A stretch of 35,666 nucleotides of DNA from Vulcanimicrobiota bacterium (GCA_003155175.1 PMFP01000095.1:1-35666), one strand, 5' to 3'; numbered from the stretch's first letter, positions 15,094-24,075 are shown. Notes: generated from the sequence alone by a model not told the origin. Numbers and translations are program-made.

Positions 15094-16606
15094 CCCAGTA
15101 CCAATCCGCGAAGAGCACGGTGAAGAGTCCGAGCAGCGGCAGCGAGAACGCCAAGATCAGGTTGTTGACCCACGGGCGGTCTCCCCAGCGCGCGAGGATC
15201 ATAAACATCGGGAACAGCACGAGCGCGAAGCGCGGCATGCTCATCAGACTCGAGGTGCTCATCGGCACCAGGATCGAGAGCGCCATATAGACGACGTACG
15301 GCGGCCGCAACGCCTTCCAGCCGCCGATCAGGACGCCGATCATCAGCCCGGTAAAGGCCAATTCGAGGGACTGATCGGCGATCGTCTGTCCGGACGTCGC
15401 GATCGCGATCTTGTGGAACGAATTGAACACGCTCACCCACGGCGGCGCGAAGTGGCGGTTCCAGTGGCTTTGCACGTGCGTAAAGTACAACGGATCGGCG
15501 CGCAGAACCCAGAGATACGCCATATAGATGAAAAGGCCGGCCGGAATCAGCGCACACGCAGCCAGGTCGACCAGCCCGTCTCGCACGCGCTTACCGTAGA
15601 CGCCGTACCACTCCATCAGGAACGGGACGACCAGAAGGACGCCCTCGACGCGCGTCATGGCTGCGAAGAGTCCGATCGCCGCGCTCAGCCACCAGCGATG
15701 CGCGCGCAGATAGTAGAACGACGCAACCGTCAGCATGAAGAACAGCGACTCGGTGTAGACGGCCGAGAAGAAGATGGCCGACGGGAAGATGGAAGCGTAA
15801 AAGATCGCGCGCCGCGCGGTCGGCCGGTCGAATTCGTGTTCGACGAGCTTGTAGAGAAAGAGCAGGCCGAAAAAGAACGAGGCGTTCGATATCAGCAACC
15901 CCGCGATCAAGTGGTTCCCGGTAAGCGCGCCGAGCATTCGGATGAGCGCCGGATAGAGCGGAAAGAACGCCATGTCCGTGCCGTGATAGCCGTTCGTCGC
16001 AATCTCGAGGTAATGCACGGCGTCCCAGCGCCCCCAGACCGCGAGCAACACGTGCGATGACTCTTGCACGTGCGTGCCGGGGCGCTGGCCGATGATCACG
16101 GCGGCCAGCTCGGCGATGACGATGATGGCGGCGCGCGTGGCCACGAAGTCGAGCAGAACTTCCCGCACGGTCTGGTTGAGCCGCGCCGCGATGAGAATCT
16201 TCGCAACCGCCCACAAGCCGAGAGCGAGTCCGAGGAGCTGTGCGCCGTGCGCGTACTGCGGAGGCAGAACCAGCGTGCCCCACAGCAAGACGAACGGCAG
16301 ATACGTCACGGCGTCGTACTGCAGCGAGCGGGCCAGCGTCGTGCCGGACCGCCGGGCAAAATAGCGCGAGTAGGAGCTCCACGCGAACGCAACGCCGGCC
16401 AGCCCGATCAGGAGGCAGAACGCGAGATCCAGCTGCCCGAATACCGGATCGCGCCGCGGCATCGCGACGGCGTACCATACAAAGAAGCCGAGCGACAGGC
16501 CCGACAAGATCACGGCAAAAGCCGTTATCGCCCCGGCATTTGCGAGATCAGCCAGGAAGGGAACTTGCGAACGCTGCGGTCTGGGCGCGTGGACGTTGGC
16601 CGACAC
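15086..16606 (-). CDS. PIG-V/Gpi18-like mannosyltransferase
   Basis: About 506 residues from GTG 16606; the frame is open upstream, but that part lies antisense to glpX. About 12 membrane helices. Recognisable motifs of the PIG-V/COG5542 group: WGRWDAVHYLEIATNGY (the WDxxHYxxIAxxGY block with the putative catalytic Asp), MAFFPLYPALIRMLGALTG and RRAIFYASIFPSAIFFSAVYTESLFFML. The C-terminal run SLMSMPRFALVLFPMFM is another conserved block. Eukaryotic relatives add a mannose to GPI anchors; bacterial ones are thought to use polyprenyl-phosphate mannose. It heads a three-gene minus-strand operon and is divergent from glpX with about 50 bases between the starts. Confidence 0.85.
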   Translation of the reverse strand: MSANVHAPRPQRSQVPFLADLANAGAITAFAVILSGLSLGFFVWYAVAMPRRDPVFGQLDLAFCLLIGLAGVAFAWSSYSRYFARRSGTTLARSLQYDAVTYLPFVLLWGTLVLPPQYAHGAQLLGLALGLWAVAKILIAARLNQTVREVLLDFVATRAAIIVIAELAAVIIGQRPGTHVQESSHVLLAVWGRWDAVHYLEIATNGYHGTDMAFFPLYPALIRMLGALTGNHLIAGLLISNASFFFGLLFLYKLVEHEFDRPTARRAIFYASIFPSAIFFSAVYTESLFFMLTVASFYYLRAHRWWLSAAIGLFAAMTRVEGVLLVVPFLMEWYGVYGKRVRDGLVDLAACALIPAGLFIYMAYLWVLRADPLYFTHVQSHWNRHFAPPWVSVFNSFHKIAIATSGQTIADQSLELAFTGLMIGVLIGGWKALRPPYVVYMALSILVPMSTSSLMSMPRFALVLFPMFMILARWGDRPWVNNLILAFSLPLLGLFTVLFADWYWVA

Positions 16607-16658
16607 GGGGCCATTTCTTAAAGGAAATGCGTCGCTTCCCTTTGTAGCCAAGGACGCG

Positions 16659-17606
16659 ATGGTCAACTCGCTCGATTTCGTAAACGTGACGGAGAAGGCT
16701 GCCCTTGCAGCCTCGCGCTTCATGGGCCGGGGCGAACGCGACGCCGCCGACGGCGCCGCCGTGGAAGCCATGCGCGCCGAGCTCGGCGAGATGGAGATCT
16801 CCGGGCGCATCGTCATCGGAGAAGGCGAGCGCGACGAAGCGCCGATGCTGTTCATCGGCGAAGAGGTCGGGAAAGGCGGGGTATCCGTGGACATCGCGGT
16901 GGACCCGGTCGAGGGAACCAACCTCGTCGCAAACGGTTTGCCGAATTCGATCGCGGTGATGGCGATCGCCGAGCGAGGCGGTTTGTTGCATGCGCCCGAC
17001 TCGTATATGAAGAAGCTCGCGGTCGGCCCGAAAGCCGCAGCGTTCGTTCACATCGATGCGAGCGTCGCCGACAACCTCACCGCCGTCGCCAACGCGCTCG
17101 AGAAGCCGGTCAACGACGTCTGCGTCGTCATCTTGGACCGGCCCCGCCACGCCGATCTGATCCGCGAAGTTCGTGAAGCCGGAGCGCGCATCAAGCTCAT
17201 CTCCGACGGCGACGTGGACGCCTGCATCGCGACGTCCATCGACTCGACCGGAATTCACGTCGCGATGGGGACGGGAGGCGCACCCGAAGGCGTGCTTGCC
17301 GCAGCCGCGATCAAGTGTCTGGGCGGAAATTTCATGGGACGTCTGGAGCCGCGTTCGCCGGAAGAGGCCGAGCGCGCGAAGGCCATGGGATTCGGCGATC
17401 TCTCTCGCGTGCTCGAGATGGACGATCTGTGCAAGAGCGACAGCGTCATGTTCTGCGCGACCGGCATTACCGACGGCGACTTGATGCGCGGCGTTCGCTT
17501 CTTTGGAAACCACGCACGCACGCACTCGATTCTCGTGCACGGCAACGGGACCGTCCGGTTTATCGACTCCACCCACCGTCTGGGCGCCCGGCCGCGTCGT
17601 CGCTAA
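16659..17606 (+). CDS. glpX: class II fructose-1,6-bisphosphatase GlpX
   Basis: 315 residues. It removes the 1-phosphate of fructose 1,6-bisphosphate in gluconeogenesis. Markers: RFMGRGERDAADGAAVEAMR at the N-terminus, SGRIVIGEGERDEAPMLFIGEEVG, VDIAVDPVEGTNLVANG (Asp/Glu metal and phosphate site), TGGAPEGVLAAAAIKCLGGNFMGRL and CATGITDGDL. The ATG at 16659 has AAGGA 5 bases upstream, so the start is well supported; an earlier in-frame GTG-like start at 16596 is unlikely. Some bacterial GlpX proteins also hydrolyse sedoheptulose 1,7-bisphosphate. It is followed after 4 bases by the flavoprotein reductase gene. Confidence 0.96.
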   Translation: MVNSLDFVNVTEKAALAASRFMGRGERDAADGAAVEAMRAELGEMEISGRIVIGEGERDEAPMLFIGEEVGKGGVSVDIAVDPVEGTNLVANGLPNSIAVMAIAERGGLLHAPDSYMKKLAVGPKAAAFVHIDASVADNLTAVANALEKPVNDVCVVILDRPRHADLIREVREAGARIKLISDGDVDACIATSIDSTGIHVAMGTGGAPEGVLAAAAIKCLGGNFMGRLEPRSPEEAERAKAMGFGDLSRVLEMDDLCKSDSVMFCATGITDGDLMRGVRFFGNHARTHSILVHGNGTVRFIDSTHRLGARPRRR

Positions 17607-17610
17607 AGTA

Positions 17611-19053
17611 ATGAAACGCGTCGCCTACGATCTTATCGTGATCGGGGCGGGTTCGGCGGGCTACGCGGCCGCCCTCACTGCCCACGACTGCGGGTGCAGC
17701 GTGGCCTTCGTGGACCCCGGGCCGCTGGGCGGACTCTGCATCCTGCGGGGGTGCATGCCCAGCAAGGCGCTGCTCGCGTCCAGCGACGCGCTCTACGACG
17801 CCCGGGAATCCGGCGCGCTGGGCATCCACGTCGCCGGCACCTCGGCGGATATGCCGTTCATCGCCCGGCGCAAGCGCGAGCTCGTCAAGGAGTTTGCCGA
17901 GTACCGCGTGGACGGCATCGAGAAATTTCCGGTGTATTGCGGTCGCGCAGCCTTTCTCTCCGAGCGTGAGGTCCAGGTCGGCGACGACGTCGTGCTCGAG
18001 GGGCGCCGTTTCATCATCGCAACGGGCAGCGTGCCCGCGCCGCCCGTACTGCCGGGCCTGGCCGAGGCCGGGTACCTAGACTCCGACGCCATCCTCGATC
18101 TCGAGCGCATTCCCGAATCCGTGGTGGTCCTCGGCGGCGGCTACACGGCCTGCGAACTCGGACAGTTCCTCGCGCGCATGGGCGCAAAAACGACGGTCGT
18201 CATCCGCAGCGATCATCTGCTGACGTCGGCCGACGACGACGTCGGTCATGCCTTAACGACGTACTTCGGGGACGAGGGTATCGAGGTCTTCACGCGCGCT
18301 ACGGTGCTCGGAATCGAACGCCGCGGCAATCACAAGGTGGTGCGCGTCTCGGCCGGCGGTCAAGAACGCGAGCTCGTTGCAGAGGAGATTTTCTCGGCCC
18401 TGGGCCGCGTGCCGAACGTCGCGGGTCTGAATCTGGAGAAAGCCGGCGTACGGTACGACGCGAGCGCGGGAATCGGCGTCGACGCCACGCTGCGCACGAG
18501 CAACCCCAACATCTTTGCCGTCGGCGACGTTACCGGCGAATATTTGCTCGTACACGTGGCGATCTATCAAGGTGAGGTCGCGGCCCGGAACGCGACGCGC
18601 GACGCTCGCGAAGAGGCCGACTACCGCATCGTCTCGGCCCACGCGGTCTTCACCGATCCCCAGATCGGCGTCGTCGGCGCGAGCGAGAAAGAGCTCGAAC
18701 GCGACGGGCGCCGCTATGCGGTCGGGAGGTACGATTTCGCCGAACACGGCAAAGCGATGTGCCTCGCCAAACCCAAAGGTTTCGTGAAGATGATGGCCGC
18801 GCTGGATACCGGCGAGATTCTGGGCGCCGCCGCGATCGGCGCCCAAGCCTCGGAACTGATCCACGAGGTCATCGTGGCGATGAACTATCGGGCAACGGTT
18901 GCCGATTTCATGCGCATTCCGCACCTGCATCCGACGCTTTCGGAGATTTGGACGTATCCGGCGGAGATCTGCGCCGCACGTTGCGGATTAAAGGAACCCG
19001 GCGACGAGTCGATGGAAGTCGCTACCAGTGGAACCGCCGCACAGCCTGCTTGA
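17611..19053 (+). CDS. FAD-dependent pyridine nucleotide-disulfide oxidoreductase (dihydrolipoamide dehydrogenase-like)
   Basis: 480 residues. FAD-binding GAGSAGYAAALTA at the N-terminus; the redox disulfide is in GGLCILRGCMPSK (Cys43, Cys48, the CX4C spacing of the class); the NAD(P) Rossmann motif is VVVLGGGYTACELGQFLARMG; the second FAD block is NPNIFAVGDVTG; and the C-terminal HLHPTLSEIW contains the His-Glu catalytic base from the partner subunit of the dimer. All elements for an active reductase are present. The active-site sequence CILRGCMPSK differs from the E3 consensus CVNVGCIPSK, and no lipoyl-enzyme genes are near, so the physiological disulfide substrate is uncertain. It overlaps the amidase gene by 26 bases. 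Confidence 0.9.
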   Translation: MKRVAYDLIVIGAGSAGYAAALTAHDCGCSVAFVDPGPLGGLCILRGCMPSKALLASSDALYDARESGALGIHVAGTSADMPFIARRKRELVKEFAEYRVDGIEKFPVYCGRAAFLSEREVQVGDDVVLEGRRFIIATGSVPAPPVLPGLAEAGYLDSDAILDLERIPESVVVLGGGYTACELGQFLARMGAKTTVVIRSDHLLTSADDDVGHALTTYFGDEGIEVFTRATVLGIERRGNHKVVRVSAGGQERELVAEEIFSALGRVPNVAGLNLEKAGVRYDASAGIGVDATLRTSNPNIFAVGDVTGEYLLVHVAIYQGEVAARNATRDAREEADYRIVSAHAVFTDPQIGVVGASEKELERDGRRYAVGRYDFAEHGKAMCLAKPKGFVKMMAALDTGEILGAAAIGAQASELIHEVIVAMNYRATVADFMRIPHLHPTLSEIWTYPAEICAARCGLKEPGDESMEVATSGTAAQPA

Positions 19054-19966
19054 GACGCCGCCGCGCGTTCGCACGGCGATCGTACAAACCAAACCGCTCA
19101 AAGGACGCTACTCGGAGAATCTTCGCGCGGCGGGCGACGCCTTCGCTCAACTCGGATCCGCGGACGCGCCCGACCTAGTCGTTTTTCCCGAGGCGGCATT
19201 CACGGGGTACTTCCTCGAAGGGGCCGTCTACGATCTCGCGCTGCCGGCACGGCGCTTCGCGAACGATCTCGCCGCGACGTGGAGCGCGGCGTGCGGCGGC
19301 GCTCCCGTGGACATCTGCTGCGGCTTTTACGAGAACGACGAAGGCACGTATTACAACAGCGCGATCTACGCGCACGTCGTGGACGGCACGGCGCAGATCG
19401 TGCACGTGCACCGAAAACTGTTTTTGGCGACGTACGGCGTGTTCGACGAAGAACGGTTTCTCGTACGGGGGCGAGGCCTGCGCGCGTTCGAGACGCGTTT
19501 CGGGCGGATGTCCATGCTGATCTGCGAGGACGTATGGCACGCGATCGTGCCGACGATCGCGGCGATCAAGGGCGCCCGCATCTTGCTCGTGCCGAGCGCG
19601 TCGCCCGGCCGAGGCATCGAAGGCGAAGAAGAGCTGGAGTCGATCGAGCGCTGGCGCGAGATCCTTTCGCTGATCGCGGCCGAGCACGGCGTGTACGTGG
19701 TGTACGCGGGCCTGGCGGGATTCGAAGGCGGAAAGGGCATGACCGGCTCGTCGTGCGTGGTGGATCCCCGCGGCAAGGTCGTCGTTCGGGCCTCGGCGAC
19801 GCAGGCGCAGATCGTTCGTGCCGATCTCGACCCGCGCTCGATCGATCTGGCGCGAGCCGAACTGCCGCTGCTCGGCGATCTGGAAACGGTACTGCCGGAT
19901 CTGCTCGCCGACGAGGAACTGTCGCTGCGGCGTCTGGAGAACGGACACGATGCTGCCGGTCGTTAG
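19028..19966 (+). CDS. nitrilase-superfamily amidase, probable glutaminase partner of NAD synthetase
   Basis: 312 residues from GTG 19028. The Glu-Lys-Cys triad of carbon-nitrogen hydrolases is complete: Glu55 in VVFPEAAFTGY, Lys130 in VHRKLFL and Cys166 in MLICEDVWH. These motifs are those of the N-terminal glutaminase domain of glutamine-dependent NAD synthetase (HRKLFLATYGVFDEERF and LICEDVWH are characteristic). It overlaps nadE by 17 bases. I infer that it releases ammonia from glutamine and passes it to the separate NadE subunit, so that the usual fused enzyme is split in two. The alternative is a stand-alone amidase. The gene starts within the 3' end of the reductase gene, so the whole run is likely co-transcribed. 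Confidence 0.88.
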   Translation: MEPPHSLLETPPRVRTAIVQTKPLKGRYSENLRAAGDAFAQLGSADAPDLVVFPEAAFTGYFLEGAVYDLALPARRFANDLAATWSAACGGAPVDICCGFYENDEGTYYNSAIYAHVVDGTAQIVHVHRKLFLATYGVFDEERFLVRGRGLRAFETRFGRMSMLICEDVWHAIVPTIAAIKGARILLVPSASPGRGIEGEEELESIERWREILSLIAAEHGVYVVYAGLAGFEGGKGMTGSSCVVDPRGKVVVRASATQAQIVRADLDPRSIDLARAELPLLGDLETVLPDLLADEELSLRRLENGHDAAGR

Positions 19967-20801
19967 CGAATCCTACGAAGCGATTCTGCGGCCGCCGGGC
20001 ATCAACGCCGCGGTGGCGGCGCAGTGGCTCGAAGCCTTCCTGCGCGACGAAATGCCGCGCCGGCGCGGCGTCGAGCGGGCCGTCATCGGGCTTTCCGGAG
20101 GCGTGGATTCGGCCGTTACCGCATTTCTCTGCGCGCGGGCGCTCGGCCCGGAAAACGTGCATGCGTTTGCCTTGCCGTACGCGACGTCGAGTCCGGCCAG
20201 TCTGTCGGACGCGCAATTGGTCGTGGACGCGCTCGGCATCCATTTCCGGACGATCGAAATCACCGCGGCGGTGGACGGATACCTGCAGTTCGAGCCCGAT
20301 GCCGACGCACGGCGGCGCGGCAACGTCATGGCGCGCACGCGAATGCTCGCACTCTTCGATCAATCGGCGAAGCTGGGCGGCTTGCCCGTCGGCACCGGGA
20401 ACAAGACCGAACGCATGCTGGGATATTTCACGTGGCACGCGGACGACACGCCGCCGCTCAATCCACTCGGCGATCTCTTTAAGACGCAGGTGTGGGAATT
20501 GGCTCGGTACCTCGGCGTCCCGCGCGCGCTGGTAGACAAGGCGCCGAGCGCGGACCTGGAAGCCGATCAAACCGACGAAGGAGATCTGGGCATCAGTTAC
20601 GCGCACGCCGACGCGATTCTCGCGCAGCTGCTGCTCGGATATTCGGACGAGCAGTTGATTCAGCGCGGATTTCCGCCGGGCGACGTGCGTCTGGTCCGGC
20701 GCCGGGTGGACTCCACGCACTGGAAACGCCATCTGCCGACGACGGCGATGCTCTCGAACACCGCGATCAACGAGTTCTATCTTCGCCCGGTCGATTTCTA
20801 G
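19950..20801 (+). CDS. nadE: NAD synthase (ATP-pyrophosphatase domain)
   Basis: 283 residues, the length of a stand-alone synthase domain. The PP-loop is LSGGVDSA (residues 48-55), followed by YATSSPASLSDAQLVVDALG, then GLPVGTGNKTERMLGYFTWHADD, which binds ATP and the nicotinate ring, and PLGDLFKTQVWELARYLGVP, all characteristic of NadE. It adenylates and amidates nicotinate adenine dinucleotide to NAD. The ATG at 19950 overlaps the amidase gene, whose product probably supplies the ammonia. The downstream cinA gene begins 15 bases after the stop and encodes a domain of NAD-salvage type. Confidence 0.95.
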   Translation: MLPVVSESYEAILRPPGINAAVAAQWLEAFLRDEMPRRRGVERAVIGLSGGVDSAVTAFLCARALGPENVHAFALPYATSSPASLSDAQLVVDALGIHFRTIEITAAVDGYLQFEPDADARRRGNVMARTRMLALFDQSAKLGGLPVGTGNKTERMLGYFTWHADDTPPLNPLGDLFKTQVWELARYLGVPRALVDKAPSADLEADQTDEGDLGISYAHADAILAQLLLGYSDEQLIQRGFPPGDVRLVRRRVDSTHWKRHLPTTAMLSNTAINEFYLRPVDF

Positions 20802-20816
20802 GCTGGTTCGCACGAC

Positions 20817-22067
20817 ATGCCTCGAGTCGAACTGCTGGCGATCGGCACCGAGCTGCTGCTCGGACAACTCGTGGATACCAACACGGCGTTCGTCGCGGGT
20901 CACCTGTCGCAAGCCGGCATCGACGTCTATGCGACACACGCCGTCGGCGACAACCGGGAGCGCATCGCGCGCGCCGTGACGGACGCGCTCGATCGCGCCG
21001 ACGGCGTCATCTCGACCGGCGGTCTCGGTCCGACCGTCGACGATCTAACGAAGGAAGCCGTTTGCGACGCGCTCGGCGTCGAAGCGGAGCTCTACGCTCC
21101 CGCCCTCGCAACTCTGGAGCGCGCGTTTGCCGCGCTCGGGCGCACCATGCGGGAGAATAACCGGAAGCAGGCGATGCTGCCGGCGGGCAGCGTGGTGCTC
21201 GAGAACGCGAACGGCACGGCCCCGGGCTTTCTGGTCTTCCGCGACGACGGAAAGTTCGTCGCCTGCATGCCGGGCGTGCCCGCGGAGATGAAGCCGATGC
21301 TGACCGGCGAGCTGATCCCCCGTTTGCGCGAGCGGCTCGGCGTCAGCGACGCGATTTACACGCGCGTCGTCCACACCGTCAACGTCGCCGAGTCCGAGAT
21401 CGACCATCGCATCGAAGATCTCTTCCGGACGTCGGAAAATCCGAAGGTCGCCGTGCTCGCGCACGGCGGGCGGTGCGACGTCAAGATCATGGCCAAAGCG
21501 CCGTCGCGCGAGCGCGCCGAGGCGATGATCGCTCCGCTGCAAGCCGAGGTCGAGAGCAAACTCGCGGGCTTCGTCTTCGGCCTGGATGCCGAGACGCTGG
21601 AAACCGCGATCCATCGCTTGCTTCAATCCGACGGCCTCACGTGCGCGGTCGCCGAATCGTGCACGGGCGGCCGCATTGCAGCGGCGCTCACATCCGTTCC
21701 GGGGTCTTCGCAAAGCTTTCTCGGAGGCATCGTGGCGTACGATAATTCGGTCAAAATCGCGCAGCTGGGCGTACGGCCCGAGACGCTCGGCGCGCACGGC
21801 GCGGTCAGCGAGCAGGTCGCGTGCGAGATGGCGCGAGGCGCCTGCGAGGCAATCGGCGCGAACGTCGCGGTTGCGACGACCGGGATCGCCGGTCCGGACG
21901 GGGGTTCGGAGGAGAAGCCCGTGGGGCTGGTTTGGGTCGCGGTCGCGTGGGCAGGCGGAGAGGCGCGCGCGCGCAGCATCCGGTGGCGGGGCGATCGCGA
22001 GCTGATCCAAAGCCGGGCGGCGTCGGCAGCGCTGGGCATCCTCTGGAACGCTCTCATCAAGCGTTAA
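20817..22067 (+). CDS. cinA: CinA: COG1058 pyrophosphatase domain fused to NMN deamidase domain
   Basis: 416 residues, full length for CinA. The N-terminal MoCF/COG1058 domain shows ELLAIGTELLLGQLVDTNT and STGGLGPTVDDLTKEAV. The C-terminal PncC domain shows CAVAESCTGGRIAAALTSVPGSS, the GGIVAYDNSVK block and ATTGIAGPDGGSEEKPVGLVWVAV. The first domain is known in relatives as an ADP-ribose/CoA pyrophosphatase and the second as nicotinamide mononucleotide deamidase, which returns NMN to nicotinate mononucleotide. Its position 15 bases behind nadE fits that function: the deamidated product is converted on to NaAD, the substrate of NadE. The older label 'competence/damage-inducible protein' need not imply a DNA role here. 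Confidence 0.95.
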   Translation: MPRVELLAIGTELLLGQLVDTNTAFVAGHLSQAGIDVYATHAVGDNRERIARAVTDALDRADGVISTGGLGPTVDDLTKEAVCDALGVEAELYAPALATLERAFAALGRTMRENNRKQAMLPAGSVVLENANGTAPGFLVFRDDGKFVACMPGVPAEMKPMLTGELIPRLRERLGVSDAIYTRVVHTVNVAESEIDHRIEDLFRTSENPKVAVLAHGGRCDVKIMAKAPSRERAEAMIAPLQAEVESKLAGFVFGLDAETLETAIHRLLQSDGLTCAVAESCTGGRIAAALTSVPGSSQSFLGGIVAYDNSVKIAQLGVRPETLGAHGAVSEQVACEMARGACEAIGANVAVATTGIAGPDGGSEEKPVGLVWVAVAWAGGEARARSIRWRGDRELIQSRAASAALGILWNALIKR

Positions 22068-22119
22068 GAGGACGCACCTGGCGGAACGATAACAGAAGCT
22101 CTTTCGTAATCTTACAGAG

Positions 22120-23841
22120 ATGAAGGTACGCGTGAACGGATCCCCGACCGGCTTGCGGGCGCTTGCCGCCATTGCGATCGCTTCGTTAGCGTTCGCCGGA
22201 TGCGGCGGGGGCGGCGGCTCCAGCCCCAACCCGAATCCGACGCCAACGCCCGCGTCTAGCGCGTTCGTCTGTCCCAGCAGCAACACGGCTGCGAGCGTCG
22301 CGCAAAGCGGCGCGACTCGTGAGGCCGCGTCCGTTCATCGCGGCGTAAGCTTTCTTCCGGCGGTCCGCGTCGCGCAGTCGAGTACCATCGCCGTCCTCTA
22401 CGACACGTCACGTCTGCAGCAAGTGCGCGACGGTCTTGCCTCGCGCGAGGCCGGCGCAGGCGCCCAGTTCGACCGCGAGATCGCGTTTGGCGCCATCCAC
22501 CAGACCGCTCGCATCCTGAAAGTGGATCCGGCTCGCGTCGCTTCGGTCGTCGCAACGCTCCGCGCGCAGCCCGGCGTGATCGAAGCGGGCCCCCTCGTGC
22601 GTAAGGCGCCGATGCACGTGAGCACGCCGTATTTCCCTAACGATCCATATTTTCAAGGGTTTGCCGCGCCCATCGCGCCCGCGGCGCCGACCAACAACCT
22701 TCCGCCGTACTACGAGTCGAGCAGCGTCCCCGGTCAGTGGGACATGCACGCGGTCAAGATGGAAGATGCGTGGGCGTACAGCCAGAGCAACAACGGCAGC
22801 GCGTTCGTCAATCCACACGCGCTCGGCGTGCCCGCGATCCGGTTGGCCGTGATCGACACCGGTGAAGACACGACGTCGCCGGAGTTGGCGGGCAAGGTCG
22901 TCCGCCAGCGCTGCTTCGTGACGAGCCCGGGCGGATCGCAGTCCACCTCGGGGTTTACCGTGGATCCGGACGGCCACGGCACCAACGTGACCGGTCTGGC
23001 CGCGTCGAACCTCGGCAACGGCACGGGCTTTGCAGGAACCGGCGGCCACATCTCGCTGATGCTCTATCGCGTCTTTCCGACGCCCGACGACAACTGCCTC
23101 AGTTCGAGCAGCGCCGGAAGCGATCCGCAATGCACGGCGGATTCGCAAGATATCGCCGACGCCCTCAACGACGCCGTGAGTAACGGCGCCAACGTCATCA
23201 ACCTGAGCCTGGGCGGCGGCGCGTGCCCCGACGACGCCGTCGAAGGGCCGGCGATCGCCAACGCCATCGCCCACAACGTCATCGTCGTCGCGGCGTCGGG
23301 GAACTCGGACGGTTCGACGCCAGTTAACGTGGTGCAGACGCCCGCGTGCGATCCCGGCGTGATCGCGGTCGGCGCCACCGGCCTCAACGACGCCGCGAGC
23401 CCGGTCGCCGAGCAAGTTGCCTCGTACTCGGAGTACGATTCGACCAATCCGGGCGGCTGGGGCATCGTTGCGCCGGGCGGGAACCCATCGAGCGACGTTG
23501 ATAACGACAATCTTCACTGGGTCGAGAACATCTCGACCAGCACTCCGGTTGACGCAAAGTACGCGCAGAGCATCGACTGCAGCGGCGACTATCCGTCGGG
23601 AACGGGAACTCCCGATTGCAAGATGCTCATCGCGGGCACATCCATGGCGACGCCGCACGTCGCGGGCGCGGCCGCGCTGGTCCTTTCGGTCAACTCCGCG
23701 CTCTACGGATCGCCGAGCGCGATGAAAACCCTGTTGTGCTCGACGGCCGACAAACTGCCCGGCCAAAGCGCGACCGAGGGCTGCGGGCGGCTCAACGTCT
23801 ACCGGGCCATGGCCAAAGCCGTCGGCGATCCCGTCCCGTAG
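22120..23841 (+). CDS. subtilisin-like (S8) serine protease, lipoprotein
   Basis: 573 residues. A lipoprotein signal ends in LAFAGC (Cys28), followed by a glycine run and a Pro/Asn linker. The catalytic triad is complete: Asp246 in LAVIDTGEDT, His286 in DGHGTNVTGLAA and Ser508 in IAGTSMATPHVAGAAAL. Between the signal and the protease domain are about 170 residues resembling an I9-type propeptide, with YDTSRLQQVRDGL. It should be a cell-surface protease. The ATG at 22120 has no clear Shine-Dalgarno; the GTG at codon 5 is preceded by AAGG. Eight Cys in the protease domain (for example CFVTSPGG, CLSSSSAG, CTADSQ, CPDDA, CDPG, CSGDYP) suggest disulfides. The upstream 52-base gap may hold its own promoter. 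Confidence 0.93.
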   Translation: MKVRVNGSPTGLRALAAIAIASLAFAGCGGGGGSSPNPNPTPTPASSAFVCPSSNTAASVAQSGATREAASVHRGVSFLPAVRVAQSSTIAVLYDTSRLQQVRDGLASREAGAGAQFDREIAFGAIHQTARILKVDPARVASVVATLRAQPGVIEAGPLVRKAPMHVSTPYFPNDPYFQGFAAPIAPAAPTNNLPPYYESSSVPGQWDMHAVKMEDAWAYSQSNNGSAFVNPHALGVPAIRLAVIDTGEDTTSPELAGKVVRQRCFVTSPGGSQSTSGFTVDPDGHGTNVTGLAASNLGNGTGFAGTGGHISLMLYRVFPTPDDNCLSSSSAGSDPQCTADSQDIADALNDAVSNGANVINLSLGGGACPDDAVEGPAIANAIAHNVIVVAASGNSDGSTPVNVVQTPACDPGVIAVGATGLNDAASPVAEQVASYSEYDSTNPGGWGIVAPGGNPSSDVDNDNLHWVENISTSTPVDAKYAQSIDCSGDYPSGTGTPDCKMLIAGTSMATPHVAGAAALVLSVNSALYGSPSAMKTLLCSTADKLPGQSATEGCGRLNVYRAMAKAVGDPVP

Positions 23842-23868
23842 CCCGGCCGTGGCGACGACGGTCCGCGC

Positions 23869-24075
23869 GTGAAGATCCGCTTACCGTACGTCATCGGGGC
23901 GCTCTTGCTAGCCGGTTTCTTCGTCACGTCGTTTGCGGCTCGCCCCGGACAGCTCGCGGTGACGCGGCTCGTCCTATTGGTCGCGGCCATCGCCTTTCTC
24001 TTCGGCGGCCTCATCGGGCACATCAAAGACGTCAACCGGGAAAAGCCCAAGCCCGTAGCTCGGCGCGAGCGTTAG
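23869..24075 (+). CDS. 68-residue membrane protein, two predicted helices
   Basis: The GTG at 23869 lies 27 bases after the protease stop. Two hydrophobic helices, VIGALLLAGFFVTSFAA and RLVLLVAAIAFLFGGLIGHI, are followed by a basic tail (KDVNREKPKPVARRER), so both ends probably face the cytoplasm. No Cys, His or motif suggests a function, and I do not recognise a family. The last 4 bases overlap the end of the convergent Gfo/Idh/MocA gene. It may be co-transcribed with the protease. Confidence 0.55.
   Translation: MKIRLPYVIGALLLAGFFVTSFAARPGQLAVTRLVLLVAAIAFLFGGLIGHIKDVNREKPKPVARRER

Noticed and set aside
22107..22119. TAATCT placed 7 bases before the S8 protease ATG as a leaderless promoter
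   Set aside because: It fits TANNNT loosely, but the -35 region is unconvincing and a GTG with AAGG upstream lies 4 codons in, so I did not list it as a feature.
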